A DNA stretch of 64,000 nucleotides from Lacinutrix neustonica (GTDB lineage Bacteria > Bacteroidota > Bacteroidia > Flavobacteriales > Flavobacteriaceae). Shown here one piece after another: positions 10,021-20,305 of the stretch. The position numbers and the translations under genes are program-made. The stretch covers positions 248,001 through 312,000 of the forward strand of contig NZ_CP113088.1 of NCBI RefSeq assembly GCF_026625145.1. Reading direction: 5' to 3'. Under the pieces are notes generated by a model. It saw only the letters and a list, made by a program, of their open reading frames with translations. It ran no database searches and was not told the origin of the DNA. Numbering within the stretch: the stretch's first letter is position 1; each line of letters begins with the position of its first letter.

Positions 10021-10028
10021 TACATTTG
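10021..10028 (+). promoter_or_regulatory. Bacteroidota-type -7 element (TACATTTG)
   Basis: Matches TAnnTTTG, with an expected start of transcription near 10035 and the chosen ATG at 10077. It decides the start of the serine hydrolase: an in-frame TTG at 10026 would lie inside this element. Confidence 0.6.
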
Positions 10029-10076
10029 CGGAAAATTAATGATATATTAAGTCAAATCAGTAAAACAAATAATTAT

Positions 10077-10988
10077 ATGAACAACACACCCAAATTAAAA
10101 TTAACAGTTGTATTATTGCTTTTGGTTTTCATCGGTTTTGGACAACAAAGCCTGCCGATTGCGACGAAAATGGAAATCGATCCTTTGGCGGAACTGCAAA
10201 ACAAAGGATTGCAAACACTCCTCGAGAATCAGATAAATTCTAACTCACAGTTTAGAAAATTGATTGCGAACAAAAAAATGTCTATTGGAATTGTAGATTT
10301 AAGTAACTTGCAAGATGTTAAATACGCAGGGCTTAACGACGAACATATGATGTATGCTGCTAGCTTACCTAAAATAGCCATATTACTTGCAGCAATGGAC
10401 GCCATAGATAAAGGAGAGCTAAAGGATACTAAAGAAGTGAGACAAGACATGCGCTTAATGATAAGTAAATCTAATAATGCAGCGTCTACTAGAATGATTG
10501 ATCGTGTTGGTTACGAGAAGATAGAAGAAGTGCTAAGAGCCCCAGCAAATAAATTGTACGATGAAGAAGTTGGCGGTGGCTTATGGGTTGGAAAACGATA
10601 TGCGGCTGGAGGAAGAAGATATCCTGAACCTATGAAAGGTTTAAGTCATGCGGCTACCACAAAGCAAGTGTGTAGTTTTTACTACCAATTGGCTTTGGGG
10701 AATTTAATTAGCGATGAAAGATCTAAAGAAATGTTAGAAATAATGAAAGATCCTGCATTACATCATAAATTTGTAAATACGCTAGACAAAGTAGCTCCAA
10801 AAGCTACTATTTATAGAAAGTCAGGATCTTGGAAAAATTTTCATGCAGACTCTGCCTTAGTATGGGGGCTTGAAAGGCGCTACATTATTGTCGCTTTAAT
10901 AGATGATAATTTAGGAGAGCAAATTACTAGAAATTTAATAGTACCTATAGAAAAAGTATTAAAAAAATCGAGAGCATTAAAAAAATAG
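10077..10988 (+). CDS. Class A beta-lactamase-like serine hydrolase
   Basis: From ATG 10077 the protein has 303 residues and begins with a signal peptide (LTVVLLLLVFIGFGQQS). The penicillin-recognising triad is complete: SLPK (SxxK nucleophile), SNN (in place of SDN) and KSG (in place of KTG). A Glu equivalent to the Omega-loop Glu166 is not obvious, so it is probably a related periplasmic hydrolase and not a classical beta-lactamase. The transporter-HEAT gene begins 14 bases after the stop, so the two are likely co-transcribed, and a second serine hydrolase with the same triad lies convergently at 13833-15153. Confidence 0.85.
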   Translation: MNNTPKLKLTVVLLLLVFIGFGQQSLPIATKMEIDPLAELQNKGLQTLLENQINSNSQFRKLIANKKMSIGIVDLSNLQDVKYAGLNDEHMMYAASLPKIAILLAAMDAIDKGELKDTKEVRQDMRLMISKSNNAASTRMIDRVGYEKIEEVLRAPANKLYDEEVGGGLWVGKRYAAGGRRYPEPMKGLSHAATTKQVCSFYYQLALGNLISDERSKEMLEIMKDPALHHKFVNTLDKVAPKATIYRKSGSWKNFHADSALVWGLERRYIIVALIDDNLGEQITRNLIVPIEKVLKKSRALKK

Positions 10989-11002
10989 CAGAACATTAAA
11001 AC

Positions 11003-13836
11003 TTGTTAAAAAACATTATAAATAAAACATTTGGACTAAGAGATGGTGAAATATACATCTCTTTTTTAATGCAGTTATATATTTTTATAATTATATCTGT
11101 ATTACTTATTGTCAAACCCATAGTTAACGCTTTGTTTCTAAATAGACTAGGAGCAGAGCAGCTACCTTACGGCTATTTACTAGTTGCTTTAGTGGCTGTG
11201 TTAACGGCCTTTCTTTATAATAAAGCGATTAGGGAGTTTTCACTCCTCAAGGTAACCAACACCTCCTTAGTTTTTTTTAGTTTAGGCTTTTTAGCTTTAA
11301 GTGCCGTGCTTTATTTTAATGTCTTAAGTAATTGGGTACTTTATCTGTATTATTTGGGAGTGTCTTTGTTTGCTGTTATAGCGACGTCGCAGTTTTGGAT
11401 TTTGGCTAATATGGTGTTTAATGCCCGTGAAGCCAAAAGGTTATTTGGCTTTATAGGTGCAGGAGCGATAGCAGGAGGTATATTTGGTGGGTATCTTACC
11501 AGTATTGTAGTGTCATCTTACGGGAATAAAGCAGCGATGTTTATCGCGGCAGTACTTATCCTTTCTTGTATTCCAATACTTAGAAAAATATGGAAATTAC
11601 GTATTCGTAAAATGAATGTTTTTATAAGAAAACAACGAAAATATAATGATTCCAATGCTCAAGTTTCTTCATTACAATTAATTTCTAAGTCTAAACATTT
11701 AACGTATTTAGCGCTTATAACAGGAATAAGTGTGATTGTCGCTAAATTAGTAGATTTTCAATTTAGTGATTTTGCAAACAAAGCCATTCAAGACACCAAT
11801 GAATTGGCCTCCTTTTTTGGTTTTTGGTTTTCCACATTTAATGTTATTGCTTTAGCCTTACAGCTTTTTATGACCAATAGATTTTTAAGTCGTTTTGGGG
11901 TATCTACAACATTACTGGTATTGCCATTGGGTATTGCCTTGGGGTGCTTGTTATTTTTAACGTTCCCGAATTATGGGTTTTGGTGATTATAAAAGGGATC
12001 GATGGTAGTTTTAAGCAATCTCTAAATAAAGCGGCTGTAGAATTGTCTATCATGCCCATCCCATACAATATAAAAAATCAGGCAAAATCCTTTATTGATG
12101 TTGCCGTAGATAGTGTCGCCACCGGGATTGCTGGTTTTATGTTGATATTTTTAATTAAAAAATTAAATTTAAGCACCTCCTATATTACCGTAATTGTCAT
12201 TCTTTTCGTATTTATATGGATTGTTTTAATCTACAGGTTGAGAGAGGCATATTTTAATTCCTTTAGGACCAATATTCAGCGTACCCTACTTTCAAATGAT
12301 GAAGGCACAAATGACAAAAAACGCTATGAAACCACAATTGTTGCCGCGAGACGCATATTAAATGCTGAAAAGCCTGAAGACATTTTAAGCTTGTTAGAAC
12401 AATTAAGCGATTATAAAATTTTAGCTTTACAGTCGAGTATTATTAATTTACTGGAACATCCTTCACACCAGGTGAAAGCTGAGGCGATTAAGCAATTGTT
12501 TAAATACGATAAGGGTACTGCCATTGAAAAAGTAGAAGCTTTAGTTCATGAAAAGGATGATGGGTTAGTGTACACGGCATTAGACTATATTATTCACCAT
12601 TCGAACAATAATGCGAATCATTTTTTCGATAAATATTTAAATCATGAAAACGATTATATTTCCAATGCCGCACTATTGTGTTTAGCTAAAGAAGCAGAAC
12701 AGAACACAAAGCTGAGTGAAAAATATAGCCTTAATAAAAGAATTGATGAGCGGGTACGTGCCTTAAATACGCCCGAAGGGTTTAGTAGAAAAGAGGCCGT
12801 GGCAGAGTTGTTAATTACTATTGCTTATTCACGTATTCAAAAGCATTATACATTTATAACAGTTCACTTAAATAATAGAGATCCTTACATTGCAAAGCAT
12901 GCAATTAAAGCAGCAGGTATCACAGCTAGCGAACGTTTTATTGAAGATTTGTTAGAATATTTAGCTGAAAAGGAGTTTAGAAAAACGACGATTAAAGCCC
13001 TTAAAAATTATGGCTCAAGTATAACAAAAACCATTTTAGCTTATGATAAATCAGAAATACTTCGAGACAATGTAAAGGAACACCTGCCTAAAGTCATACA
13101 GTCCTTTGGCACTCAAAATGCCGTTCAAGTCTTACTGAGACTATTGCGGAGTAATGATGTGATTATTAGGTTACAAGTTTCGCGGTCGCTGTTAAGGCTA
13201 AAAGCAAGAAATGAGAATTTGTTTTTTAATAAACGTGTATTAAAACGTGAAATTATAAAAGAGAGTGAATATTACAAGGACACTATTGATGCTATATTTT
13301 CTATACAGAACGATATAAAAAACACCTCTCTTGAGCCTAAAAACGACAATGATATAGAATTACTCATAGCAAGAGAAAGCTTAATTGATGTCCTGGAAGA
13401 ACAATTAGAAACAAGCCTAAAAATTATTTTTAAATTATTGAGTCTAATTTACGATGAAGCAGATATTAAGGTGAGTTATTCCGGTTTATTAAGTGACATC
13501 AAAGAGGCTAAAGTGAATGCCTTAGAATTTTTAGATAACTTACTAAAAAGTCAACTCAAAACAAAAGTATTACCATTAGTTGAATATGCAATCATGGAAG
13601 AAGACGATTTGCATTCAGATATATTGAAAATAAAAACGCTTCCTGAGAAAGTCTATATCTCAAGACTACTTAGAAAGCGTGGTAAGCGTATTAAATTAGA
13701 GCTTTTACATTTAATAAAAGTATTGGACGATAAGAGTTTTTTAACCTTAATTACGCCTTTAAAAAAGCACATGAACAAAGAAGTTAAGTTCTTTGCTCAT
13801 GATACTATTGAAAGTTTAACAGATGTTAGGCGTTAA
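11003..13836 (+). CDS. ATP/ADP translocase-like (Npt/Tlc) transporter fused to HEAT repeats, one motif-linked frame break
   Basis: Restoring one base in CCGA at 11966-11969 gives 944 residues from a TTG start. Residues 1 to about 420 hold some 11-12 membrane helices with segments typical of NTP/NDP exchange transporters (SQFWILANMVFNAREAKRLF, GFIGAGAIAGGIFGGYL, and after the break IIKGIDGSFKQSLNKAAVEL and PYNIKNQAKSFIDV). The rest is a cytosolic solenoid of about 500 residues with repeating helical pairs (HPSHQVKAEAIKQLF, RDPYIAKHAIKAAG, SNDVIIRLQVSRSLLRLKA). Nucleotide exchange is known for obligate intracellular relatives; in free-living Bacteroidota the substrate is unknown. Its stop codon overlaps that of the convergent hydrolase gene by two bases. 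Confidence 0.82.
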
Positions 13837-15153
13837 TTATCACCACCGTCTTGGTCTTCTGTGTCTTTATAATTCTCATCTAATTTTTCTTCTCGGCTTT
13901 TCATGGTCATCAGTAATGAGATCGTCTATTTTACTGGCTAAATACATATGCGCACCAGCTGAATTTTTATTTAATACATTGGTCATCAGACAAACAATAT
14001 ATTTTGTACCATTAGGGTGCTCTACAATAATTACTGAGTTCATATAATTAAACACGTTTCCAGCATAATCTCTACAACCTGGATTCTTAACACGATCACA
14101 TTTGTAGTAACTTCCCGATTTGAAATATACGGCAGCACTGTCTAAGCGGCGTGATCTCGCATAACGAATTCGTCGGTCTGTAGAATACATCAAACGCTTC
14201 ATTTCCAAGCTTGAATTTTCATCAATCACTTTACCTTGCTCCAACTTTACTAGCCATTTCATCAATCCTTTTGGAGTACCAATACTACCGCCTTTTCTTC
14301 CAACATATTTCCCAGCTGGGCGCGTAAAGAATCCGCCAAGTCTCCAATCGTCTTCAGAAATACCCAAATCTCTTAGGGGTTGGTTAACCACCGTATTAGC
14401 TAAATTAGTTAGTGAGTCTCTAGGGGTTTCTTTAAAATAGTTTTCTCCTTGTTCTTCTGTTAAGTTCACATAGTCTGAACCAAATGCAGCCATTAACATG
14501 GCTTCGCGATACATCACACTCGCAGCACCATTATTACTCACTGAAACCATATGATCCAACCATTCAAATAATGAAAATTTATCACTGGCAACCACTTGTC
14601 TTTTTATCAACTTGTCTTTTTCAATATCGTAAATTGGAATCGTATGGTGATCTCCAGTGCCCCAATAACGGGCAGATACTTTAATGTCCTTCAAATACAT
14701 AATGCGGTCCTCCCAAGAATCCGGACAAACCTTTGCCATTTGTGTAAATACCGCATTTAAAACGGCGAGTTTACCAACACTTCCCGGTTGGTAACCCACA
14801 TTCTCTCGATGTCCTGCGTATTTTAGGGCGTTCGGGTTTGTCATGTCTAAAACAGACACTGAATAAGCACCACTGGGGATTAAGCGGTTTATACGTTTTT
14901 GAAAATCCGGATCTGAAATTAATAAGTCGTTAATACTATCTTCATCTCTAGACGTTAAATTTAACTTGAGATCTGCAAGTTTTTTATAGGCCCCAAATGG
15001 GATACGTGTGTAGGGTACACTGTCTATTTGCATTTTTTGTAATTGATACAAACGTTTAATTCCGGTACGCTCGTAACCATCTATAGGGTAAGAAATAAAA
15101 CCAAAAGAGAGTGCAATACACAATCCCATGGTTATATAGAATGCTTTTTTCAT
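13833..15153 (-). CDS. Second beta-lactamase-like serine hydrolase, frame break near C-terminus
   Basis: Joined over TCTCGG 13891-13896 the protein has 439 residues. The N-terminal signal sequence is MKKAFYITMGLCIALSFGF. The triad is GSVGK (SxxK), VSNNG (SNN) and FKSGS (KSG), the same variants as the 10077 protein, but this one is longer, with an extra N-terminal region of about 90 residues and Cys pairs (YKCDRVKNPGCRDY). After the break the tail is acidic (KPEEKLDENYKDTEDQDGGDN). It begins two bases after the stop of the dikinase, so the two form one operon. Role unknown; the fold suggests acting on peptidoglycan or another ester/amide in the periplasm. Confidence 0.8.
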
Positions 15154-15155
15154 AA

Positions 15156-18056
15156 TTATATTTTTTCTGAAAGGTTAATCATTTTTTCGGTTTCAATTTT
15201 TGGAGAAATCGAGGCTAAATACTCTGAACTTTTTGCTTGCTTGTTCTCTACAAACGGTCGAATTTGAAACAACCACAGCTTATTATCTTTAAAACCAAAC
15301 TCTACATCATAGGCTTGATTTTCATTCTCAGAATCTTTAGAGATGGTCGTTCTTATTTTTGCCGCCAATGTTCTAATGTCTGCGATATTTTGCTCATTTA
15401 AGATGGGGCTGTCAAAAGTGGTGATGTACTTTTTGGTACCACCCGTTTCCGGTAATCTGATATAATCTGACTGTCCGGCTGGGGCTAACAACACACTTGA
15501 TTGAGGTGTAATTAATCCGGTTTCTGCACTTTGACCATCTACAGCACCACCAGCGCCACGGCTAAACGCAACAGTTAAATCATCGTCATTTCCGAATTAA
15601 TGCCTTTTGTGATCATGACACCAGAGTAATCTACATCCACACTTGGAATGATTAAAATAGAAGGAAACACGTTTTCCGGATTGCTTAAGTATTTTTGGCG
15701 CCATTTAAAACTACGTTCCGTATACGCCGAAGCCCAAACCCGTTTAATGCCCCTAATAATTTCATCTTCATCTTTAATGTTGAAGAGAGTAAGATTAAGA
15801 CCTGCACCTGTAAACTCTTTTAAATCCTCCATATTGGTATCACTACGTAAAAACACAGGGACCTCACCAATAGCACGCCCAAAGACGGTCTTAAATTGTT
15901 GCCTTAAATCAATATGAAATGCCGTAGACAGAGGCATCTCGATTATGGCCTTATGTAACTTATCAAGAGCTTCTAATTGAAAGGCTTCAACTTCCGCTTC
16001 ACTTTCACCACGATCGGCTAATATTTTAGCTTTGTCAAACGTATCATTTAAGTATTCCCAATAGGTTTTTCCTGTATTTGGCATGTTTTGACTCATGTGT
16101 GATCTGAAAATTCCAAACGGAATGATTAAACCTTCTACCACTTGATCCGGGAATAATTTTTTCAACTCACCAAGATTCGCTGCTTTTGGGCCACATAATT
16201 TACCGGAATCTGTCGCATCGACAGCTCTCATGTTAATCACATCACAGAGATCTAACCTGATTTGATTTACCGGCACCGCAATAACATTTTTACTGCGTTC
16301 CTTTTTGCTGAATAATTCTTTTTCTTCAGAAGACATGTCATCTTCAGCTTTTAAAATCACATTCCCTTTATTAGAGACCGCATAAAATACATTTTTGCCG
16401 AATGTTTCTTCAATGCTTTTAAATTGTCATAAGACAAAGCGGCATTAGGAATGCCTAAATTTCTTGCCAATAACTGAACATGAGAGACTAAATTGCCCTC
16501 AGAGACCGTCATAATACCAGCAACTGGTTTTAAGTCTGAAGGTGGTTTTTCAAAAATATAAATCTTATTAGTATTAACTTCAACCGCATCCGGATTTCCG
16601 TCAACCACAACCAATTCACCATAAGCGTATCCAGGATTTAATCCGCGAATAGCACTTTGGCTTTCAATAGTCATGACTGCGTTATTAATATTTGATGTTT
16701 TAGCAACAAATGCACCCAGTGTGCTAACCGTCTCTCCCAAACTCAAAGCAATGCTGCTGCGAACGCGATCGTCAATAAAGCCATAGGCTAAGGGTTCAAA
16801 AGTGGTATAATTATCTACAGCTTCCTGATAATTTGCTTTTACCATAGAAGCACTCCATTCTACGACGCTTCTGCTAATGGTCAGTAATTCATTTAATTGC
16901 GCAATGCTTAATTGTTCTTCAGCAATTTTATTAGAAATGTCACTTTCAATGGCATGGTATTCCCAAGGTTCAATTAAACCAGTACCCATGGCCGCGCACG
17001 TTAGACTATTAATTTTGTCTAAGTTTTGAGCTAGGGTCGTCGTTTCCCACTTTTGAGTCTCTGTTAACAACGTATGTTCCAGTTGATTTGAAAGATCAAG
17101 GAGTAACAGCCTATGTTTGCTGCTGGTATAAGTGTTTATATTCTGACGTATTTCAACCAAAATATTCGCAATATTAGAGACAAATGCAGAGGCCGATGGC
17201 TTCATTTTATTATCTTTAATAAAGGTTTGAATTTTTTTGTTGTCGTATTGGACGCCGGTAAGCGTTGCATTTCTTTTTCTAAAATAACAAAATCAATAGG
17301 CGCGTAGTACTTCCTCATGGTCTCAATTAAATCATCGAAGTCATCCTTTAAATCAGTAGGGATTTTGTTTTCAACTATAAAATCTTTTACCGGATTGATA
17401 TCTGTTATTTCAGGTTGACCATGGATTTTAATACGAATATCCATGAATTTACTCATATCTTCAGAAATAGTCTTACTTTGACTACGCATCAACTGCGCAA
17501 TATTATCATCACCATTGTGAGGAATATCTTTTAGGGCCTGGCGAATAAAATAGTAGTTAGCATAGATAAATTGCTCGTCTTTAAGTAACCATTCAAAAAA
17601 GTCTTTTCCCCAAGCTTCTTCATCTTCACTTTGTAAGGCGCCTCTATAAAATTGTGCCTTCCTTAAAACCCAACCATCATCAACACTGGCAAGATACTTG
17701 CCTAATTGGTATTGCTTTAATCGGCTGTAGTTTTCGTTTTTATTTAAAAAATCAGATTTATTAGCATCGGCAAGAATTTCACCAAAAAACAAATGATTGG
17801 TTCTCCTTAAATCAAGAGCAGATGTTTTAAAACTGGCATGCTGAATACCACCCCCTATATTATCAGGACAGGGATCTTTTGGTTCCCGTTCTGTTCCGTC
17901 TTTACAAAACCACTTAATACGGTGGTAAGGCCCTCCGGGGTCTTTTTTGTAAGTCTCTATGAGTTGTTGGATTTGATTAATTGATTTTTCCTGTGCCTGT
18001 CCAGTAAAGCTGCAGGTAAAAAACACCATTAAAATTAAAAGTATCGTTTTGTACAT
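15156..18056 (-). CDS. Signal-peptide-bearing dikinase: phosphohistidine domain then PPDK_N ATP-grasp domain, with frame breaks
   Basis: Three breaks: CCGA at 15592-15595 and at 16398-16401, and a run of seven A (17232-17238) that would need to be eight. Joined, it is 967 residues. Residues 1-22 are a signal peptide (ILLILMVFFTCSFTGQAQ). The middle, about 480-560, is a PEP-utiliser-type swivel domain with a probable phospho-His in NLVSHVQLLARNLGIPNA. The C-terminal part is a PPDK_N ATP-binding domain: LCGPKAANLGELK, FLRSDTNMEDLKEF.GAGL and AYDVEFGF...FQIRP. This order (His domain before ATP domain, no PEP/pyruvate barrel) is that of glucan water dikinase, not PEP synthase. If the A-run is correct, this is instead two genes overlapping at ATGA. 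Substrate unknown; an ATP-dependent enzyme behind a signal peptide is unusual. Confidence 0.75.
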
Positions 18057-18076
18057 ATGTGTTCTATTAATTGATG

Positions 18077-18084
18077 CAAAATTA
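18077..18084 (-). promoter_or_regulatory. Candidate -7 element for the dikinase operon (TAATTTTG)
   Basis: Reads TAATTTTG on the minus strand, matching TAnnTTTG, 21 bases upstream of the ATG at 18056. No clear -33 TTTG was found, so this is tentative. Confidence 0.4.
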
Positions 18085-18235
18085 TCTTAAATATTCCATT
18101 TTTACAGTGTGTTTTATGATAACATTAGCTATTAAATTGCCGCAAACACTATATAATATTAACTCAAATGCGTTTTATGCGGTATTTCGATTCCCATTTT
18201 AAGATAACTTTGTTAAAAGTTTAGTTTTCAGTTTT

Positions 18236-18243
18236 TAACTTTG
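18236..18243 (+). promoter_or_regulatory. Bacteroidota-type promoter (TAACTTTG)
   Basis: TAnnTTTG match with a TTTG at 18209-18212 in roughly the -33 position, 37 bases upstream of the ATG at 18280. A second TAACTTTG copy sits at 18204-18211. Confidence 0.55.
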
Positions 18244-18279
18244 TAATGAACACACAATAGTAAATTAAAAATCAGTATC

Positions 18280-18711
18280 ATGAAAAAGAATCATATCCTA
18301 GCGTTAATGACTTTTATAATGGCTTTTTTGGGCTGTCAAAACACCGTTAAAAGTCAAACACCAAAGGAGGTTCAAGAAGCCTTTCAAGCGAAATATCCAG
18401 GAGAAAATGATCCAGATTGGGAGATAGACTCAAATGGAAATTACGAGTCTCATTTTAAGATTGATGGCGTAAAATATCGTGCAGATTTCTCTCCGGAGGG
18501 AGAATGGATAGAAACTGAAACAAATATTGATAAAAAGGATTTACCGGAGCCTATTCGAACGGCCATTAAATCTAATTATGGTAACGAAAAGATTACAGAG
18601 ATTGAAAAAGTGGATTCGGCGAGTAAAGGACTGTTCTACGATGTAGAGTTTAAACGAAAGGGTAAAAATATGGATGTAGAGTACAGAGCTTCAGGTGAAG
18701 TTGTAAAATAA
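18280..18711 (+). CDS. PepSY-like (BLIP-fold) secreted protein
   Basis: 143 residues. A signal peptide ends in a lipobox-like FLGCQN (Cys near 19). Two similar modules follow, each with a helix and strands: TPKEVQEAFQAKYPG...VKYRADFSPEGEW and LPEPIRTAIKSNYGN...NMDVEYRASGEV. This is the PepSY-like / beta-lactamase-inhibitor-like family (PF11396 type) common in Bacteroidota, of unknown function. It has its own promoter and is divergent from the dikinase operon, which ends in a serine hydrolase of the beta-lactamase fold; a link is only speculative. Confidence 0.78.
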   Translation: MKKNHILALMTFIMAFLGCQNTVKSQTPKEVQEAFQAKYPGENDPDWEIDSNGNYESHFKIDGVKYRADFSPEGEWIETETNIDKKDLPEPIRTAIKSNYGNEKITEIEKVDSASKGLFYDVEFKRKGKNMDVEYRASGEVVK

Positions 18712-18760
18712 TTGGTTTACATTATTAAAGTATATACGCTATGACAAATACGATAATCAA

Positions 18761-19637
18761 GTGTTGAAAGTAAAAAATGCCTTGGCACTTATATCAGAAG
18801 CAGCGAAATCATGGTATAGCAGCAATCCCTTTCAATTCAGTGCCATTATTGCTTATTATGCGATATTATCGCTACCGGCTTTAATGATTATCATTTTCAA
18901 TATTGTTGGAGCTATATGGGGTCGAGATATCGTACAAGGGGAAATATTAGGCGAGATTTCTAGGGCGATAGGGAGAGAAACTGCCGAGTCGATAAGGATG
19001 ATGTTAGTAGACCAAGGCAATGAAAAAACATCAGTTTTTGCCACTGTAGTAGGTATAGGAACGCTTATTTATGGTTCTACAGGTGTTTTCTTTCAATTGC
19101 AGACGGCGTTTGATCGTATTTGGGAGTCTAAGCAAACGCAAACCAATGAAATTCTTGTTGTAATCTATAGTAGATTGAAAAGTTTCGGATTTATCTTAAT
19201 CATTGGTTTTTTATTATTGATTAGTTTTGTATTAACCTCATTATTAAACACATTCAGCAAAAGACTGCACCGCTTCCTTCCGAGATAATTTAATCGATTT
19301 CATCTATATCTTTGATATTATTATTTCCTTGGGCTTTATTTATTTATTATTTGCTGCAATGTTTAAATACCTTCCAACCAAAACGCTTTCATGGAAATCC
19401 GTTCGAGCAGGTGCTGCCTTAACTTCTGTATTGTTTGTTATAGGAAAATATTTATTAGGTATTTATTTTAACACCATGCAGCCAGGGTCAACTTATGGCG
19501 CAGCTGGTTCCATCATTCTTATCATGCTTTGGGTGTCTTATTCTAGTCTCATTCTTTATTTTGGAGCCCATTTCACAAAAGTGTATTCAGATAAATATGT
19601 ATTAAACAAAGCGCTTAAAAAGTCAGTTGAAACTTAA
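18761..19637 (+). CDS. YihY/BrkB family membrane protein, one motif-linked frame break
   Basis: Removing a base from CCGAGA at 19280-19285 joins the halves into 291 residues with about six membrane helices. Conserved features are the amphipathic N-terminus with AYYAILSLPALMIIIF, VGIGTLIYGSTGVFFQLQ, and in the second half MFKYLPTKTLSWKSVRAGA and YGAAGSIILIMLWVSYSSLILYFGA, quoted in part. Family function is uncertain. The start is GTG 18761 (or TTG 18764); no in-frame ATG is available nearby. Confidence 0.83.
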
Positions 19638-19772
19638 ACCTCAAAATGAGCATCTACCGTTTTTGATTCTTAAAAACCGTCACAGTTATCATTTTAGTAA
19701 ACATTTAACGAAAACTATTTAATAAGGCTAATATATCAGGTATTTGAGATAAGGCTAACTCACAGTGATTCA

Positions 19773-19780
19773 TAACTTTG
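19773..19780 (+). promoter_or_regulatory. Bacteroidota-type -7 element (TAACTTTG)
   Basis: TAnnTTTG 16 bases before the ATG at 19796. It overlaps an alternative TTG start at 19778, which can therefore be excluded. Confidence 0.6.
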
Positions 19781-19795
19781 ATAAAATTCAAAAAT

Positions 19796-20296
19796 ATGAG
19801 CACAAATAATTTATACCACAAGGAAGCAAAAGAAAAAATAAAAGCATTAGCAGAAGCCATTGATTTTACAATGATGGCTACTAATTTAGGGCATAAACCA
19901 TTTTCAGCTATTCCAATGAGTACGAAAAAAGTCGATCAAAATGGAACCATTTGGTTTTTAAGTGGAAAAGATAGCCAACACAATAAGGATATTTTAAAAG
20001 ACCACAACATTCAGCTCATGTATTCAAAGCCAAGTACTATGAGTTTTATGATATTATATGGAGAAGCGAAGATAACAAAAGATCACGCGATACTAAAAGA
20101 ACTTTATGGAAAGAGTGACGATCTTTGGTTTGAAGGCATAGAAGATCCTAATCTTACCGCCATTCAATTCGAACCTAAGGAAGCACATTATTGGGAACCT
20201 AAACATAATAAACTCGTCACTTTATTCAAAATGGGAGTTGGCGCACTTACAGGTAAGCAAGCAGAAATAGGAGAAGAAGGACAGTTAACTATTTAA
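19796..20296 (+). CDS. Pyridoxamine 5'-phosphate oxidase-like (general stress protein 26 type) flavin-binding protein
   Basis: 166 residues from ATG 19796. It shows the split-barrel FMN-binding pattern: an N-terminal helix, FTMMATNLG, FSAIPMSTKKVDQNGTIWFL with SGKDSQHNKDI, then a C-terminal TAIQFEPKEAHYWEP. This is the pyridoxamine-phosphate-oxidase-like stress protein group; cofactor (FMN or F420-like) and substrate are not established. It opens a tightly spaced set of five oxidative-stress genes on this strand (19796-22323). Confidence 0.82.
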   Translation: MSTNNLYHKEAKEKIKALAEAIDFTMMATNLGHKPFSAIPMSTKKVDQNGTIWFLSGKDSQHNKDILKDHNIQLMYSKPSTMSFMILYGEAKITKDHAILKELYGKSDDLWFEGIEDPNLTAIQFEPKEAHYWEPKHNKLVTLFKMGVGALTGKQAEIGEEGQLTI

Positions 20297-20305
20297 ATCG
20301 AAAAA

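Noticed and set aside
10077-10988. Calling this a beta-lactamase resistance gene
   Set aside because: The triad is SxxK/SNN/KSG but no Omega-loop Glu was found, and a second similar gene is nearby; general serine hydrolase is safer.
13823-14047. Plus-strand open frame over the end of the second serine hydrolase
   Set aside because: Lies antisense to a conserved KSG-containing region and has no family.
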